A stretch of DNA of 64,000 nt from Pseudomonas prosekii (GTDB lineage Bacteria; Pseudomonadota; Gammaproteobacteria; Pseudomonadales; Pseudomonadaceae). The position numbers were made by a program, and so were the translations under genes. The DNA is taken from the NCBI RefSeq assembly GCF_900105155.1, contig NZ_LT629762.1, positions 4,659,501 to 4,723,500 of the forward strand, given 5' to 3'. Shown piece after piece: positions 26,443 through 36,063 of this stretch. Under the pieces are notes generated by a model. The model was given only the letters and a program-made list of their open reading frames with translations. It was not told the origin of the DNA and did not search any database. Numbering within the stretch: position 1 is the stretch's first letter; each line of letters begins with the position of its first letter.

Positions 26443-26691
26443 ATTTAATCCTCCGTGACACCAGGGCAAAACCAACCTTCAGAGCTTAGACGGCATCCGC
26501 AAAACAGTGTGGTCAGACCGATGTGATTGATATCGTGGGAAACCTTGGACGGGTTTTGTAAGAACTGTGGGCAACAGCCCTGGGAAAACGTTCGCGGGGT
26601 TAGCGGCAAAGCGCCCATGTTTGGCCGAATCGTCGTTATCTGTGTGCTGAAGGTGTCGCTAGACTTGAGGCTCCCCCAGGAGATCGCCCTC

Positions 26692-27363
26692 ATGCACGAG
26701 TATTTGAATCCCGGTCGCTTCATCGATAGTGACCACCCCGCGGTGGTGGAGTTCGCCGAAAAGCATCGCGGCGTCAGTCGCGATCCCGTTCAGCAGGCGA
26801 TCAATCTGTATTACGCGGTGCGCGAGGCCGTGCGCTACAACCCCTACACCTTCAGCCGCGACCCAGACACCTTGCGTGGCAGTTACGCGCTGGCGGCCGG
26901 CGAAAGTTATTGCGTGCCCAAAGCGACCCTGCTGGCGGGATGTGCCCGGCATTGTGGGATTGCCGCGCGTATCGGTCTGGCCGATGTGCGCAATCACCTG
27001 TCGACGCCGCGCTTGCTGGAATTGCTCAAGAGCGATGTGTTCGCCATGCACGGTTACACCGAGTTGTATTTGAACGGGCGCTGGGTCAAAGCCACGCCGG
27101 CGTTCAATCAGGGTTTGTGCGAATTGTTCAACGTGGCGCCACTGGAATTCGATGGCGTCCACGACAGCGTTTTCCATCCCTTTAATCGCGAAGGCGAGCA
27201 GTTGATGGAGTACCTGGTGGACCACGGTCAGTTCGCCGACGTGCCTGAGACATTCTTTTTCGAACACCTGGAAAAGTGCTATCCGCACCTGTTTGGCGAT
27301 CATTTGCCCGCGCTCCTCGGTGACATGCGTGGCGACATGCAGGGTGATTTGAGTCGCGCCTGA
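26692..27363 (+). CDS. Transglutaminase-like (cysteine-protease fold) protein
   Basis: 223 residues with a transglutaminase-core pattern: C74 in ESYCVPKATLLAGCARHCGI and H120 in MHGYTELYLNGRW. The place where the core usually has aspartate reads WVKATPAFN, so the third catalytic residue seems replaced. It may be a protease, amidase or inactive binding domain. AGGAGA eight bases before ATG 26692 sets the start; upstream in-frame codons lack one. It is followed after 43 bases by a GST gene on the same strand. No signal peptide, so cytosolic. Confidence 0.82.
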   Translation: MHEYLNPGRFIDSDHPAVVEFAEKHRGVSRDPVQQAINLYYAVREAVRYNPYTFSRDPDTLRGSYALAAGESYCVPKATLLAGCARHCGIAARIGLADVRNHLSTPRLLELLKSDVFAMHGYTELYLNGRWVKATPAFNQGLCELFNVAPLEFDGVHDSVFHPFNREGEQLMEYLVDHGQFADVPETFFFEHLEKCYPHLFGDHLPALLGDMRGDMQGDLSRA

Positions 27364-27406
27364 TCCGGCGTATGCTGCCTGCGCATTCATCCATAAAGAG
27401 GCGGTC

Positions 27407-28030
27407 ATGCTGAAGATCTGGGGTCGGAAAAACTCGTCGAATGTGCGCAAACCACTGTGGGCCGCCGAAGAACTCGGCCTCGCCTACGAAGCCATCGATG
27501 CCGGTGGTGCGTTCGGTGTCGTGGACACGCCGCAGTACCGGGCGATGAATCCCAATGGCCGGGTGCCGGTGATTGAGGACGACGGTTTTGTCCTGTGGGA
27601 ATCCAATGCCATCGTGCGTTACCTGATGGCGAAACACGCCAGCAACACGGCGTGGTATCCGCAGGATGCTCAGGCTCGCGCGACCGCTGACAAATGGATG
27701 GACTGGACCACTTCAAGTTTCGCCGGCCCGTTCCGCACGGTGTTCTGGGGTGTGTTGCGCACGCCGAAAGATCAGCAGGACTGGCCCGCCATCCATGCGG
27801 CGATCAAGGAATGCGAAGGTTTGCTGTCGATGGCCGATCAGGCGTTGGCAAACCAACCGTACCTGTCCGGCGCCGAAATCGGCATGGGCGACATTCCGCT
27901 GGGCAGTTTCATTTATGCCTGGTTCGAGATGCCCATCGAGCGCGCGCCGCAGCCGCATCTCGAAGCCTGGTATGCCCGGTTGAAACAGCGTCCGGCGTTC
28001 CAGAAAGCGGTCATGACCGCGTTGACTTAA
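27407..28030 (+). CDS. Glutathione S-transferase
   Basis: 207-residue complete GST: thioredoxin-fold N-terminal domain with RKNSSNVRKPLWAAEEL (serine-type activation site near residue 7-8), the cis-proline NPNGRVPVIED at about 46-56, ESNAIVRYL, and an all-helical C-terminal domain with MGDIPLGSFIYAW. It probably conjugates or reduces small electrophiles with glutathione. Close spacing to the transglutaminase-like gene suggests a two-gene transcript. It is unrelated to the GST stub at 6.6 kb, which belongs to another GST branch. Confidence 0.92.
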   Translation: MLKIWGRKNSSNVRKPLWAAEELGLAYEAIDAGGAFGVVDTPQYRAMNPNGRVPVIEDDGFVLWESNAIVRYLMAKHASNTAWYPQDAQARATADKWMDWTTSSFAGPFRTVFWGVLRTPKDQQDWPAIHAAIKECEGLLSMADQALANQPYLSGAEIGMGDIPLGSFIYAWFEMPIERAPQPHLEAWYARLKQRPAFQKAVMTALT

Positions 28031-28162
28031 TACTCACTATCGACACACTTGACTGTACTTGTGTGGCGGCGACACGCACCATTGCGCTCCTGCGCCGCGG
28101 TTGTATTCGTCGCCGCCCGCCCTTATTTATTCCTTTCTTCCCTTCTTGGTGCGTAATCAGAT

Positions 28163-29095
28163 ATGAGTTCCGCTCTGTCCATCCGGCAGCTAACCAAAAC
28201 CTACGGCAACGGTTTCCAGGCCTTGAGTGGTATCGATCTGGACGTCGCCGAAGGTGACTTTTTTGCTTTGCTCGGCCCTAACGGCGCCGGCAAATCCACC
28301 ACCATTGGCATTCTCTCGACCCTGGTCAACAAGACCAGCGGCACGGTGAATATCTTCGGCCACGACCTGGACAAGAACCCTGCGCAGCTCAAGCGCTCGA
28401 TTGGCGTGGTGCCGCAGGAATTCAATTTCAATCAGTTTGAAAAGACCTTCGATATCGTCGTGACGCAGGCCGGTTATTACGGCATCCCGTCGAAAATCGC
28501 CAAGGAACGCGCCGAGCAATACCTCACTCAGCTCGGTCTCTGGGATAAACGTGATACGCCCTCGCGGTCACTGTCCGGCGGGATGAAACGGCGTTTGATG
28601 ATTGCTCGCGCGCTGGTTCACGAACCGCGTCTGCTGATCCTCGACGAACCGACGGCAGGCGTGGACATTGAACTGCGTCGTTCGATGTGGACCTTCCTCA
28701 CTGAACTCAACCAGCAAGGCATCACCATCATCCTCACCACGCATTATCTGGAAGAGGCTGAGCAGTTGTGCCGCAACATCGGGATCATTGACCACGGCAC
28801 CATCGTCGAGAACACCAGCATGAAAACGCTGCTCGGTCAGTTGCACGTGGAAACCTTCCTGCTCGACATCAAGAACACCTTGACCACACCGCCGCAGTTG
28901 CTCGGTTACCCGACCAAGCTGATCGATGGCCATACGCTTGAAGTGCAGGTCGACAAAGCCATGGGCATCACCGCGCTGTTCACCCAGTTGGCGCATCAGA
29001 GCATCGAAGTGCTGAGCTTGCGCAACAAAACCAATCGCCTCGAGGAGTTGTTCGTGTCCCTGGTGGAGAAAAATCTGTCGAAGGTGGCGGTATGA
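28163..29095 (+). CDS. ABC exporter ATP-binding protein (YadG-like)
   Basis: 310-residue ATPase of an ABC-2 type exporter: Walker A GPNGAGKST at about 38-46, signature LSGGMKRRL, Walker B LLILDEPTAGVD, and H-loop TTHYLEEAE. The C-terminal roughly 80 residues form the accessory domain common to YadG/NodI-type ATPases. The stop overlaps the permease start (ATGA at 29092-29095), so the two proteins form one transporter. The 132 bases upstream hold no other feature I can name. The substrate is not determinable; drug, polysaccharide or lipid are all possible. Confidence 0.93.
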   Translation: MSSALSIRQLTKTYGNGFQALSGIDLDVAEGDFFALLGPNGAGKSTTIGILSTLVNKTSGTVNIFGHDLDKNPAQLKRSIGVVPQEFNFNQFEKTFDIVVTQAGYYGIPSKIAKERAEQYLTQLGLWDKRDTPSRSLSGGMKRRLMIARALVHEPRLLILDEPTAGVDIELRRSMWTFLTELNQQGITIILTTHYLEEAEQLCRNIGIIDHGTIVENTSMKTLLGQLHVETFLLDIKNTLTTPPQLLGYPTKLIDGHTLEVQVDKAMGITALFTQLAHQSIEVLSLRNKTNRLEELFVSLVEKNLSKVAV

Positions 29096-29871
29096 GTTCC
29101 GAGCTGCAACCCAATCTCGTTGCCCTCAATACTATCGTTTACCGTGAGGTCCGGCGCTTTACCCGGATCTGGCCGCAGACGCTGCTGCCGCCAGCCATCA
29201 CCATGGTTTTGTACTTTGTGATCTTCGGTAACCTGATCGGCAAGCAGATCGGGGGCATGGGTGGCTTCACTTACATGGAGTACATCGTGCCGGGGCTGAT
29301 CATGATGTCGGTGATCACTAACTCCTACGGCAACGTGGTGTCGAGTTTCTTCGGCAGCAAGTTCCAGCGTTCCATCGAGGAACTGATGGTCTCGCCGGTG
29401 TCGCCGCACACGATTCTGATCGGCTACACCTTGGGCGGCGTGCTGCGCGGTTTGATGGTCGGGGTCATCGTGACGCTGCTGTCATTGTTCTTCACCGATT
29501 TGCAGGTGCATCACCTCGGCGTGACCATTCTGGTGGTGGTGCTGACGGCGACGATCTTCTCGCTGCTGGGCTTTGTCAACGCCGTGTTTGCGCGCAACTT
29601 CGATGATATTTCGATCATCCCGACGTTCGTGCTGACGCCGCTGACCTATCTGGGCGGGGTGTTCTACTCGATCTCGCTGCTGCCGCCGTTCTGGCAAACC
29701 GTGTCGCTGGCCAACCCGGTGCTGCACATGGTCAACGCCTTCCGTTACGGCATCCTTGGCGTGTCGGACATCAAGATCAGCGTGGCGATCACCTTCATGG
29801 TCGTGGCGACCGTGGTGTTGTACGTCGCTTGCGCGCGGTTGCTAGTGAGTGGGCGCGGCATGCGCACCTGA
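29092..29871 (+). CDS. ABC-2 type permease (YadH-like)
   Basis: 259-residue inner-membrane permease with about six hydrophobic segments. The ABC-2 signature region is recognisable (LTYLGGVFYSISLLPPFWQ, then ANPVLHMVNAFRYGILG). It pairs with the overlapping upstream ATPase gene to make a dimeric exporter. A REP element and a shared terminator follow. The substrate is unknown. Confidence 0.93.
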   Translation: MSSELQPNLVALNTIVYREVRRFTRIWPQTLLPPAITMVLYFVIFGNLIGKQIGGMGGFTYMEYIVPGLIMMSVITNSYGNVVSSFFGSKFQRSIEELMVSPVSPHTILIGYTLGGVLRGLMVGVIVTLLSLFFTDLQVHHLGVTILVVVLTATIFSLLGFVNAVFARNFDDISIIPTFVLTPLTYLGGVFYSISLLPPFWQTVSLANPVLHMVNAFRYGILGVSDIKISVAITFMVVATVVLYVACARLLVSGRGMRT

Positions 29872-29889
29872 TCTGCGACCGAGTCGTCT

Positions 29890-29962
29890 GCTTCGCGGGC
29901 AAGCCTCGCTCCTACGGGGGCGAACGCTGAACCTGTGGGAGCCGAGCTTGCTCGCGATGGCG
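29890..29962. repeat. Mixed REP pair: two different unit families
   Basis: One arm is the complement of a GTAGGAGCGAGGCTTGCCCGCGAAG-type unit (about 29890-29916). The other is a CTGTGGGAGCCGAGCTTGCTCGCGATGG-type unit (about 29932-29960). The two arms are not full complements, so each forms its own hairpin. Confidence 0.8.
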
Positions 29963-29980
29963 TCAGCGCAAACACCGCAT

Positions 29981-30014
29981 AAAAAAACGGCCTCCCATTA
30001 AGGAGGCCGTTTTG
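29981..30014. terminator. Bidirectional terminator
   Basis: AAAAAACGGCCTCC..GGAGGCCGTTTT stem with both tracts, between the plus-strand ABC permease gene and the minus-strand DUF2062 gene, whose stop is four bases away. Confidence 0.88.
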
Positions 30015-30017
30015 CAT

Positions 30018-30536
30018 TCAACCCATTCTCTTCTTCTTGCGTCGCCGCCACTGCCGCGCCACCCACCAACGCCAATACATCATCGTCAGGCAATAGGCGA
30101 GGGCGCCGAGCACCAATCCCATCACCACCGACCCCAGCAAAAACGGTTGCCACAACGTCGAGAGTTGGCCGCTGATCCATTCCCAGGTCAGCTCATCCGG
30201 CAGATGTCGGGCCGGCACATCCATCAGCCAGGCGCCGGTCTGATAGGTGCAAAAGAACACCGCTGGCATGGTGATCGGATTGGTCAGCCAAACCAGGCTC
30301 ACCGCAATCGGCATGTTGCCGCGCACCATGATCGCCAGCACCGCAGCGACGAGCATTTGCAGGGGAATCGGCAGGAACGCGGCAAACAGACCCACCGCCA
30401 TCGCCCGGGCCACCGAGTGTCGATTGAGGTGCCAGAGGTTGGGGTCATGCAGCAGAGTGCCGAGAAAGCGTAAGGATTTGTGTTCCTTGATGCTGGTCGG
30501 GTCTGGCATGTAGCGTTTGAATAAGCGCCGGGGCAT
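30018..30536 (-). CDS. DUF2062 membrane protein
   Basis: 172-residue protein with an N-terminal basic segment, then hydrophobic helices at about residues 45-90 (AMAVGLFAAFLPIPLQMLVAAVLAIMV, WLTNPITMPAVFFCTYQTGAW) and 125-155, and a very basic C-terminal tail (RRRKKKR). The NPITMP motif and size identify DUF2062, a family sometimes fused to glycosyltransferases; its role is unknown. ATG at 30536 is chosen; no strong ribosome site is visible, and 24 extra residues upstream look non-homologous. It diverges from comEC, as it does in P. aeruginosa from memory. Confidence 0.82.
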   Translation of the reverse strand: MPRRLFKRYMPDPTSIKEHKSLRFLGTLLHDPNLWHLNRHSVARAMAVGLFAAFLPIPLQMLVAAVLAIMVRGNMPIAVSLVWLTNPITMPAVFFCTYQTGAWLMDVPARHLPDELTWEWISGQLSTLWQPFLLGSVVMGLVLGALAYCLTMMYWRWWVARQWRRRKKKRMG

Positions 30537-30672
30537 AAGGCTTCTCGGTCGGTTCAGGCCGCAAGTATGTCTGGATTCTATAAGTGGCCCATTCAGACTT
30601 TGTGACAATTAATAACCGTGCATGTGCGTAAAGCCGACTAAGCCTAGGGAGGGACCTCTCAAGGACGGGCTT

Positions 30673-32919
30673 ATGCGCACAGGGATAGTGGCGCTGGCGC
30701 TCGGATTGTTGGCGTTGCGTTTTTTACCGGAATTACCGCCGGTCTGGTTGTGGCTGTTGTTGCCGGTGGTGGCGTTGATGCTGCTGCCGTTTCGCACGTA
30801 TCCGTTGGCATTCTTGCTGTTTGGTTTTAGCTGGGCATGTGGTTTTGCGCAAACGGCGCTGGATGATCGGCTGCCCGCGAAGCTGGATGGCGAAACGCGC
30901 TGGGTCGAAGGGCGAATCACAGGGTTGCCGCAGAACAGCGAAACGGTGGTGCGTTTCGAACTGGCCGACGCGCACTCGCGCCACGCCGCGGTGCCGTCGC
31001 TGATGCGCCTGGCGTGGTACGGCGGGCCAGCGGTCAACAGCGGCGAGCGCTGGCGTCTGGCGGTGAAAATGAAGCGCCCGGTGGGTCTGCTCAACCCGCA
31101 CGCGTTTGATTACGACGCCTGGTTATTGGCCCAAGGCATCGGCGCGACGGGCAGCGTCAAGGACGGCCAGCTTTTGGCACCCGCGCGTTGGGCGTGGCGC
31201 GACGGCATCCGCCAGCGCTTGCTCAATGTCGATGCTCAGGGCCGCGCCGGTGCGCTGACGGCGTTGGTGCTGGGCGATGGCGCCGGTTTGAGCCGCGAAG
31301 ACTGGCAAGTGTTGCAGGACACCGGCACCGTGCACCTGTTGGTGATTTCCGGGCAACACATCGGGTTACTGGCGGGCACGGTGTACTTGCTGATCGCCTT
31401 GCTCGCCCGTTACGGCGTGTGGCCGGGGCGAATGCCGTGGTTGCCGTGGGCGTGTGGCTTGGCGTTCGCCGCCGCGCTCGGTTACGCACTGCTGGCCGGT
31501 TTCGACGTGCCGGTGCGCCGCGCCTGCGTAATGATTGGCCTGGTGCTGTTGTGGCGATTGCGCTTTCGTCATCTCGGCGCGTGGTGGCCGCTGTCGCTGG
31601 CGCTCGGTGGAGTGTTGTTGCTCAACCCGCTGGCGAGCCTGCAACCGGGTTTCTGGTTGTCGTTCACGGCGGTCGCGGTGTTGATCTTCACTTTCGGCGG
31701 GCGACTGGGTCCGTGGCGCTGGTGGCAGACCTGGACTCGCGCGCAATGGTTGATTGCGATTGGCCTGTGCCCGGTGCTGCTGTTGTTGGGATTGCCCATC
31801 AGTGTCAGCGGGCCGCTGGTCAATCTGCTCGCGGTGCCGTGGATCAGTCTGGTGGTGTTGCCGCCAGCCTTGTTGGGGACGTTGTTGCTGCCGGTGCCAG
31901 TGGTCGGTGAAGGCTTGCTGTGGCTGGCCGGCGGGCTGATCGACCTGATGTTCAAAGGCCTCGGATTGGTCGCCAATCAACTGCCCGCGTGGGTGCCGGT
32001 GGCGGTGCCGTTATGGATTGGTGTGCTCGGTGGGTTGGGCGCGTTCCTGCTCTTGATGCCGCGCGGTGTGCCGATGCGCGCGCTAGGCTGGCCGCTGCTG
32101 CTGTTGCTGGTGTTTCCGCCGCGCGATGAAGTGCCCGAGGGCCGCGCCGACGTCTGGCAGTTCGATGTCGGCCAGGGTCTGGCGATTCTGGTGCGCACCC
32201 GGCATCACGCGTTGCTCTACGACGCCGGCCCGCGCGTCGGCGATTTCGACCTCGGCGAGCGTGTGGTGCTGCCGGCATTACGCAAACTCGGGGTGAAACA
32301 CCTCGATGTGATGTTGCTCAGCCATGCCGATGCCGACCATGCCGGCGGCGCGCGCTCGGTCGCCAACGGGCTGCCGGTGACGCGCGTGCTCAGCGGCGAT
32401 CCTCAAGGCTTGCCCGTCGAATTGCTGGCCGAGGGCTGCGTAAGTGGCCGGCAATGGACGTGGGACGGCGTTACCTTCCAGCTCTGGCAATGGACAGCGG
32501 CGAGCGAAAGCAATCAAAAATCCTGCGTGCTGCAGATTCAAGCCAATGGCGAACGTTTGCTGCTGACCGGCGATATCGACCGCCACGCCGAGCGGGCGCT
32601 GCTCGACAGCTCGTTGGCGGTCAGCACCGATTGGCTGGCGTCGCCGCACCACGGCAGCCGCAGTTCTTCGTCGATGGCGCTGCTTAGCGCGCTGCAACCC
32701 AAAGCCGTGCTGATCTCGCGCGGCCATGGCAATTCCTTTGGTCATCCGCATCCCACGGTGCTGGCGCGCTATCGCAAACGCGGCTTGCGCATCTATGACA
32801 GCGCCGAGCACGGCGCCATCCGTCTGCAACTCGGCAGCTTCGAGCCACCCCGGACCATGCGTCAACAACGGCGCTTCTGGCGCGATTCGCCAACGGTTAA
32901 CCACAGGGGCAATAAATAG
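30673..32919 (+). CDS. comEC: ComEC/Rec2-type DNA internalization protein
   Basis: 748-residue polytopic inner-membrane protein. An N-terminal DUF4131-like region comes first, then the competence domain with many transmembrane helices (about residues 210-500; ISGQHIGLLAGTVYLL is the characteristic entry), then a metallo-beta-lactamase-like domain from about residue 505 with LLSHADADHAGG and SPHHGSRSSS. In competent bacteria it forms the channel for single-stranded DNA entry. ATG 30673 follows AAGGACGGG. It starts the same-strand run leading into exbB. Whether this strain is naturally competent cannot be judged. Confidence 0.93.
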   Translation: MRTGIVALALGLLALRFLPELPPVWLWLLLPVVALMLLPFRTYPLAFLLFGFSWACGFAQTALDDRLPAKLDGETRWVEGRITGLPQNSETVVRFELADAHSRHAAVPSLMRLAWYGGPAVNSGERWRLAVKMKRPVGLLNPHAFDYDAWLLAQGIGATGSVKDGQLLAPARWAWRDGIRQRLLNVDAQGRAGALTALVLGDGAGLSREDWQVLQDTGTVHLLVISGQHIGLLAGTVYLLIALLARYGVWPGRMPWLPWACGLAFAAALGYALLAGFDVPVRRACVMIGLVLLWRLRFRHLGAWWPLSLALGGVLLLNPLASLQPGFWLSFTAVAVLIFTFGGRLGPWRWWQTWTRAQWLIAIGLCPVLLLLGLPISVSGPLVNLLAVPWISLVVLPPALLGTLLLPVPVVGEGLLWLAGGLIDLMFKGLGLVANQLPAWVPVAVPLWIGVLGGLGAFLLLMPRGVPMRALGWPLLLLLVFPPRDEVPEGRADVWQFDVGQGLAILVRTRHHALLYDAGPRVGDFDLGERVVLPALRKLGVKHLDVMLLSHADADHAGGARSVANGLPVTRVLSGDPQGLPVELLAEGCVSGRQWTWDGVTFQLWQWTAASESNQKSCVLQIQANGERLLLTGDIDRHAERALLDSSLAVSTDWLASPHHGSRSSSSMALLSALQPKAVLISRGHGNSFGHPHPTVLARYRKRGLRIYDSAEHGAIRLQLGSFEPPRTMRQQRRFWRDSPTVNHRGNK

Positions 32920-33017
32920 CCATGAGCTATCACGGCCAGACGGGATGCGACATGACAGTCTTCGGTGCACCGAACCCCTATGTTAGAGTGGCGCACTTTT
33001 TCGAGGGGACTGTCACT

Positions 33018-33653
33018 GTGTGGGAATTGGTTAAATCCGGCGGCTGGATGATGATTCCGATCATTCTGAGTTCCATCGCGGCAATGGCGATCGTTGCTGA
33101 ACGTCTGTGGACCCTGCGCGCCAGTCGCGTGACCCCGGAGCACTTGCTCGGGCAGGTCTGGGTCTGGATCAAGGACAAACAGCTCAACAAAGAGAAGCTC
33201 AAGGAACTGCGCGCCAACTCGCCGTTGGGCGAAATCCTCGCGGCCGGCCTGGCCAACTCCAAGCATGGTCGCGAGATCATGAAAGAGTGCATCGAAGAAG
33301 CCGCCGCTCGGGTGATTCACGAGCTGGAGCGCTACATCAATGCGCTCGGCACCATCGCCGCCATGGCCCCGCTGCTCGGGTTGCTCGGGACGGTGCTGGG
33401 CATGATCGATATTTTCAGCGCGTTCATGGGCACGGGCATGACCACCAACGCGGCGGTGCTCGCCGGGGGTATCTCGAAAGCGCTGATCACCACGGCGGCG
33501 GGCCTGATGGTCGGTATTCCGTCGGTGTTCTTCCACCGTTTCCTGCAACGGCGCATCGATGAACTGGTGGTCGGCATGGAGCAGGAAGCGATCAAGCTGG
33601 TCGAGGTAGTGCAGGGCGACCGTGACGTCGATCTGGCTGAGGGCAAAGCGTGA
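33018..33653 (+). CDS. exbB: ExbB/TolQ-family proton channel protein
   Basis: 211-residue inner-membrane protein with three transmembrane segments (about residues 8-30, 108-135 and 150-175) and the conserved LGLLGTVLGMIDIFSAF region that lines the channel. With the ExbD partner it converts proton motive force to mechanical work for a TonB- or Tol-type system. The GTG at 33018 is chosen because AGGGG precedes it and the product opens VWELVKSGGWMM like its relatives; an ATG at 32922 would add 32 residues. The stop overlaps exbD. No tonB gene is adjacent. Confidence 0.92.
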   Translation: MWELVKSGGWMMIPIILSSIAAMAIVAERLWTLRASRVTPEHLLGQVWVWIKDKQLNKEKLKELRANSPLGEILAAGLANSKHGREIMKECIEEAAARVIHELERYINALGTIAAMAPLLGLLGTVLGMIDIFSAFMGTGMTTNAAVLAGGISKALITTAAGLMVGIPSVFFHRFLQRRIDELVVGMEQEAIKLVEVVQGDRDVDLAEGKA

Positions 33654-34081
33654 AATTCCGCCGCAAGCAACGGGAGAATGTCGACATCAACCTCGCGTCG
33701 CTGATCGACGTGGTGTTCATTTTGCTGCTGTTTTTTGTCGTGACCACCACGTTTACCCGCGAAACCCAGTTGCGCGTCGAACTGCCGGAAGCGGTCAGCG
33801 GCTCCCCGGCCGAAGATCAGCAGCTCAAGCAACTCGACGTGGCGATCAGCGCCGAAGGCGTGTTTTCGGTGAACAACCAGTTGCTGCCGAAAAATGATCT
33901 GGCGACGTTGATGGACGCCTTGCGCAAGGAATCCAATGGCGACACCAACTTGCCGTTGTCCATCAGCGCCGACGGCAAGGCCCAGCATCAGTCCGTCATC
34001 ATCGCCATGGACGCCGCCGGCAAGCTCGGTTTCAGCCATTTGCGCATGACCACCGTCGAGGCGGCGCCGCCCGCACCCTGA
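33650..34081 (+). CDS. exbD: ExbD/TolR-family protein
   Basis: 143-residue partner of ExbB: one transmembrane helix at about residues 14-36 with the essential proton-carrying aspartate D20 in [16 protein letters not shown], followed by a periplasmic domain. The GTG start overlaps the exbB stop (GTGA) and the stop overlaps the lpxK start, so exbB, exbD and lpxK are translated as a unit. The tie to lipid A synthesis suggests an envelope role. Confidence 0.93.
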   Translation: MKFRRKQRENVDINLASLIDVVFILLLFFVVTTTFTRETQLRVELPEAVSGSPAEDQQLKQLDVAISAEGVFSVNNQLLPKNDLATLMDALRKESNGDTNLPLSISADGKAQHQSVIIAMDAAGKLGFSHLRMTTVEAAPPAP

Positions 34082-35091
34082 TGGCCATGTCTGATCGTTT
34101 GCTCGCCGCGTGGTATGCCGGTCATCCGGCGCTGAAGCTGTTGCAGCCGCTTGAATGGCTGTACCGGCGGGTGGTGGTCGGCAAGCGCCAGCGGTTTCTG
34201 GCCGGCGAGGGCGAAATCTACCAGCCACCGGTGCCGTTGATTGTCGTCGGCAACATCACCGTCGGTGGCACCGGCAAGACACCGATGATCCTGTGGATGA
34301 TCGAGCATTGCCAACGCAGCGGTTTGCGCGTCGGCGTGGTCAGTCGCGGTTATGGCGCCAAGCCGCCGCAACTGCCGTGGCGTGTCGAAGCTGAGCAGAG
34401 CGCCGCGATTGCCGGTGACGAGCCGTTGCTGATCGTCCAGCGCACCGGCGTGCCGTTGATGATCGACCCCAACCGCAGCAACGCGGTCAAGGCATTGCTG
34501 GCCAGCGAAGCGCTGGACCTGATTCTGTCCGACGACGGCATGCAGCATTACTGCTTGGCCCGCGACCTTGAACTGGTGCTGATCGACGCTGCGCGAGGCT
34601 TGGGCAATCAGCGTTGCCTGCCCGCCGGGCCGTTGCGCGAGCCGGTCGAGCGCCTGCAAAGCGTCGATGCCGTGCTGTTCAACGGCGCCGCCGAAGACCG
34701 CGACGACGGTTTTGCCTTTCAGTTGCAACCGACCGCGCTGGTCAACCTGCACAGCGGCGAACGCCGGCCGCTCGAGCACTTTCCTGCAGGTCAGGCGCTG
34801 CACGCAGTGGCCGGGATCGGCAATCCGCAGCGTTTCTTCAATACCCTCGAAACGCTACACTGGCGGCCAATACCGCATGCCTTTGCCGACCACGCCGAAT
34901 ACAGCGTGCAGGCGTTGAATTTCACCCCGTCATTGCCGTTGGTGATGACCGAAAAGGACGCGGTGAAGTGCCGCGCCTTTGCTGCCGCCGACTGGTGGTA
35001 CCTGGCGGTCGATGCTGCGCCGTCGCCGGCCTTTGTGGCCTGGTTTGATACGCAGCTGATGCGCCTGTTGCCGAATCGTCTTTTGCCTTAA
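34081..35091 (+). CDS. lpxK: Tetraacyldisaccharide 4'-kinase
   Basis: 336-residue membrane-associated kinase that adds the 4'-phosphate of lipid A. The P-loop is [12 protein letters not shown] at about residues 58-69. The family segment [21 protein letters not shown] is present, as is [13 protein letters not shown] near the C-terminus. Start ATG 34081 overlaps the exbD stop (TGATG); a second ATG at 34087 is possible. A 25-base gap leads to the Trm112-like gene. Confidence 0.95.
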   Translation: MAMSDRLLAAWYAGHPALKLLQPLEWLYRRVVVGKRQRFLAGEGEIYQPPVPLIVVGNITVGGTGKTPMILWMIEHCQRSGLRVGVVSRGYGAKPPQLPWRVEAEQSAAIAGDEPLLIVQRTGVPLMIDPNRSNAVKALLASEALDLILSDDGMQHYCLARDLELVLIDAARGLGNQRCLPAGPLREPVERLQSVDAVLFNGAAEDRDDGFAFQLQPTALVNLHSGERRPLEHFPAGQALHAVAGIGNPQRFFNTLETLHWRPIPHAFADHAEYSVQALNFTPSLPLVMTEKDAVKCRAFAAADWWYLAVDAAPSPAFVAWFDTQLMRLLPNRLLP

Positions 35092-35116
35092 TTACGTCTT
35101 TATCCAGGGAACGCTC

Positions 35117-35302
35117 ATGGACACCAAATTGCTCGATATCCTCGCTTGCCCGGTCTGCAAAGGCCCACTCAAGCTCAGCGCCGACAAGACCGAGCTGATC
35201 AGCAAGGGCGCAGGCCTGGCGTACCCGATTCGCGACGGCATCCCGGTGATGCTCGAAACCGAAGCCCGCACCCTGACCACCGACGAGCGCCTGGATAAAT
35301 GA
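35117..35302 (+). CDS. Trm112-like small zinc-ribbon protein (YcaR)
   Basis: 61 residues: [18 protein letters not shown] opens a Trm112/UPF0434 domain with a single CxxC. It is almost always found between lpxK and kdsB in gammaproteobacteria. In eukaryotes Trm112 activates methyltransferases; the bacterial partner is unsettled. Its stop overlaps the kdsB start (ATGA at 35299-35302). Confidence 0.92.
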   Translation: MDTKLLDILACPVCKGPLKLSADKTELISKGAGLAYPIRDGIPVMLETEARTLTTDERLDK

Positions 35303-36063
35303 CCACAGCCTTTACCGTTGTCATTCCATCGCGCTACGCCTCGACCCGCTTGCCGGGCAAACCGCTGCTGCTGATCGCCGGCAAACCGATGATCCAGCAC
35401 GTCTGGGAACAGGCGAGCAAAAGCAGTGCCCAGCGCGTCGTGGTTGCCACTGACGATGCGCGGATTGTCGAGGCTTGCAAAAGCTTCGGCGCCGAAGTGG
35501 TGCTGACCCGCGAAGATCACAATTCCGGCACCGACCGTTTGGCCGAAGTAGCGACGAAACTGGGCCTGGCCGCAGACGCGATCGTGGTCAACGTGCAGGG
35601 CGACGAGCCGTTGATTCCGCCGAGCGTGATCGATCAGGTGGCCGCCAACCTCGCCGCCCACATCGAAGCGCGCATGGCCACGTTGGCCGAGCCGATCGAA
35701 GACGTCGAAACCCTGTTCAATCCCAACGTGGTCAAGGTTGTCAGCGACCTCAATGGCCTGGCGCTGACCTTCAGCCGTGCCACGTTGCCGTGGGCGCGCG
35801 ACGCATTCGCCAAAACCCGCGAGCAAATGCCGGAAGGCGTGCCGTATCGCCGTCACATCGGCATCTACGCTTATCGCGCCGGTTTCCTGCATGACTTCGT
35901 CAGCTGGGGCCCGTGCTGGCTGGAAAACACCGAATCCCTGGAGCAACTGCGCGCCTTGTGGCACGGCGTGCGCATCCACGTTGCCGACGCGCTGATCGCG
36001 CCGCCGACCGGCGTCGATACCGTCGAAGACCTTGAGCGCGTTCGTCGCTTGCTGGAGGCCTGA
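35299..36063 (+). CDS. kdsB: 3-deoxy-manno-octulosonate cytidylyltransferase
   Basis: 254-residue enzyme that activates Kdo as CMP-Kdo for lipopolysaccharide core synthesis. The nucleotide-binding [14 protein letters not shown] at about residues 10-23, NVQGDEPLI, and RHIGIYAYR motifs are intact. It lies in an overlapping chain: Trm112-like gene upstream, phosphatase downstream (TGATG at 36061). Confidence 0.96.
   Translation: MTTAFTVVIPSRYASTRLPGKPLLLIAGKPMIQHVWEQASKSSAQRVVVATDDARIVEACKSFGAEVVLTREDHNSGTDRLAEVATKLGLAADAIVVNVQGDEPLIPPSVIDQVAANLAAHIEARMATLAEPIEDVETLFNPNVVKVVSDLNGLALTFSRATLPWARDAFAKTREQMPEGVPYRRHIGIYAYRAGFLHDFVSWGPCWLENTESLEQLRALWHGVRIHVADALIAPPTGVDTVEDLERVRRLLEA

Noticed and set aside
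23794..26448. An 884-codon open frame on the plus strand opposite fadE
   Set aside because: Mirror of the high-GC fadE reading frame; composition is rich in histidine, arginine and glutamine and shows no domain.
33018..34081. Naming the pair tolQ/tolR
   Set aside because: No tolA, tolB or pal gene follows; the company of comEC and lpxK is typical of the exbB/exbD-like pair, though the exact system is unsettled.
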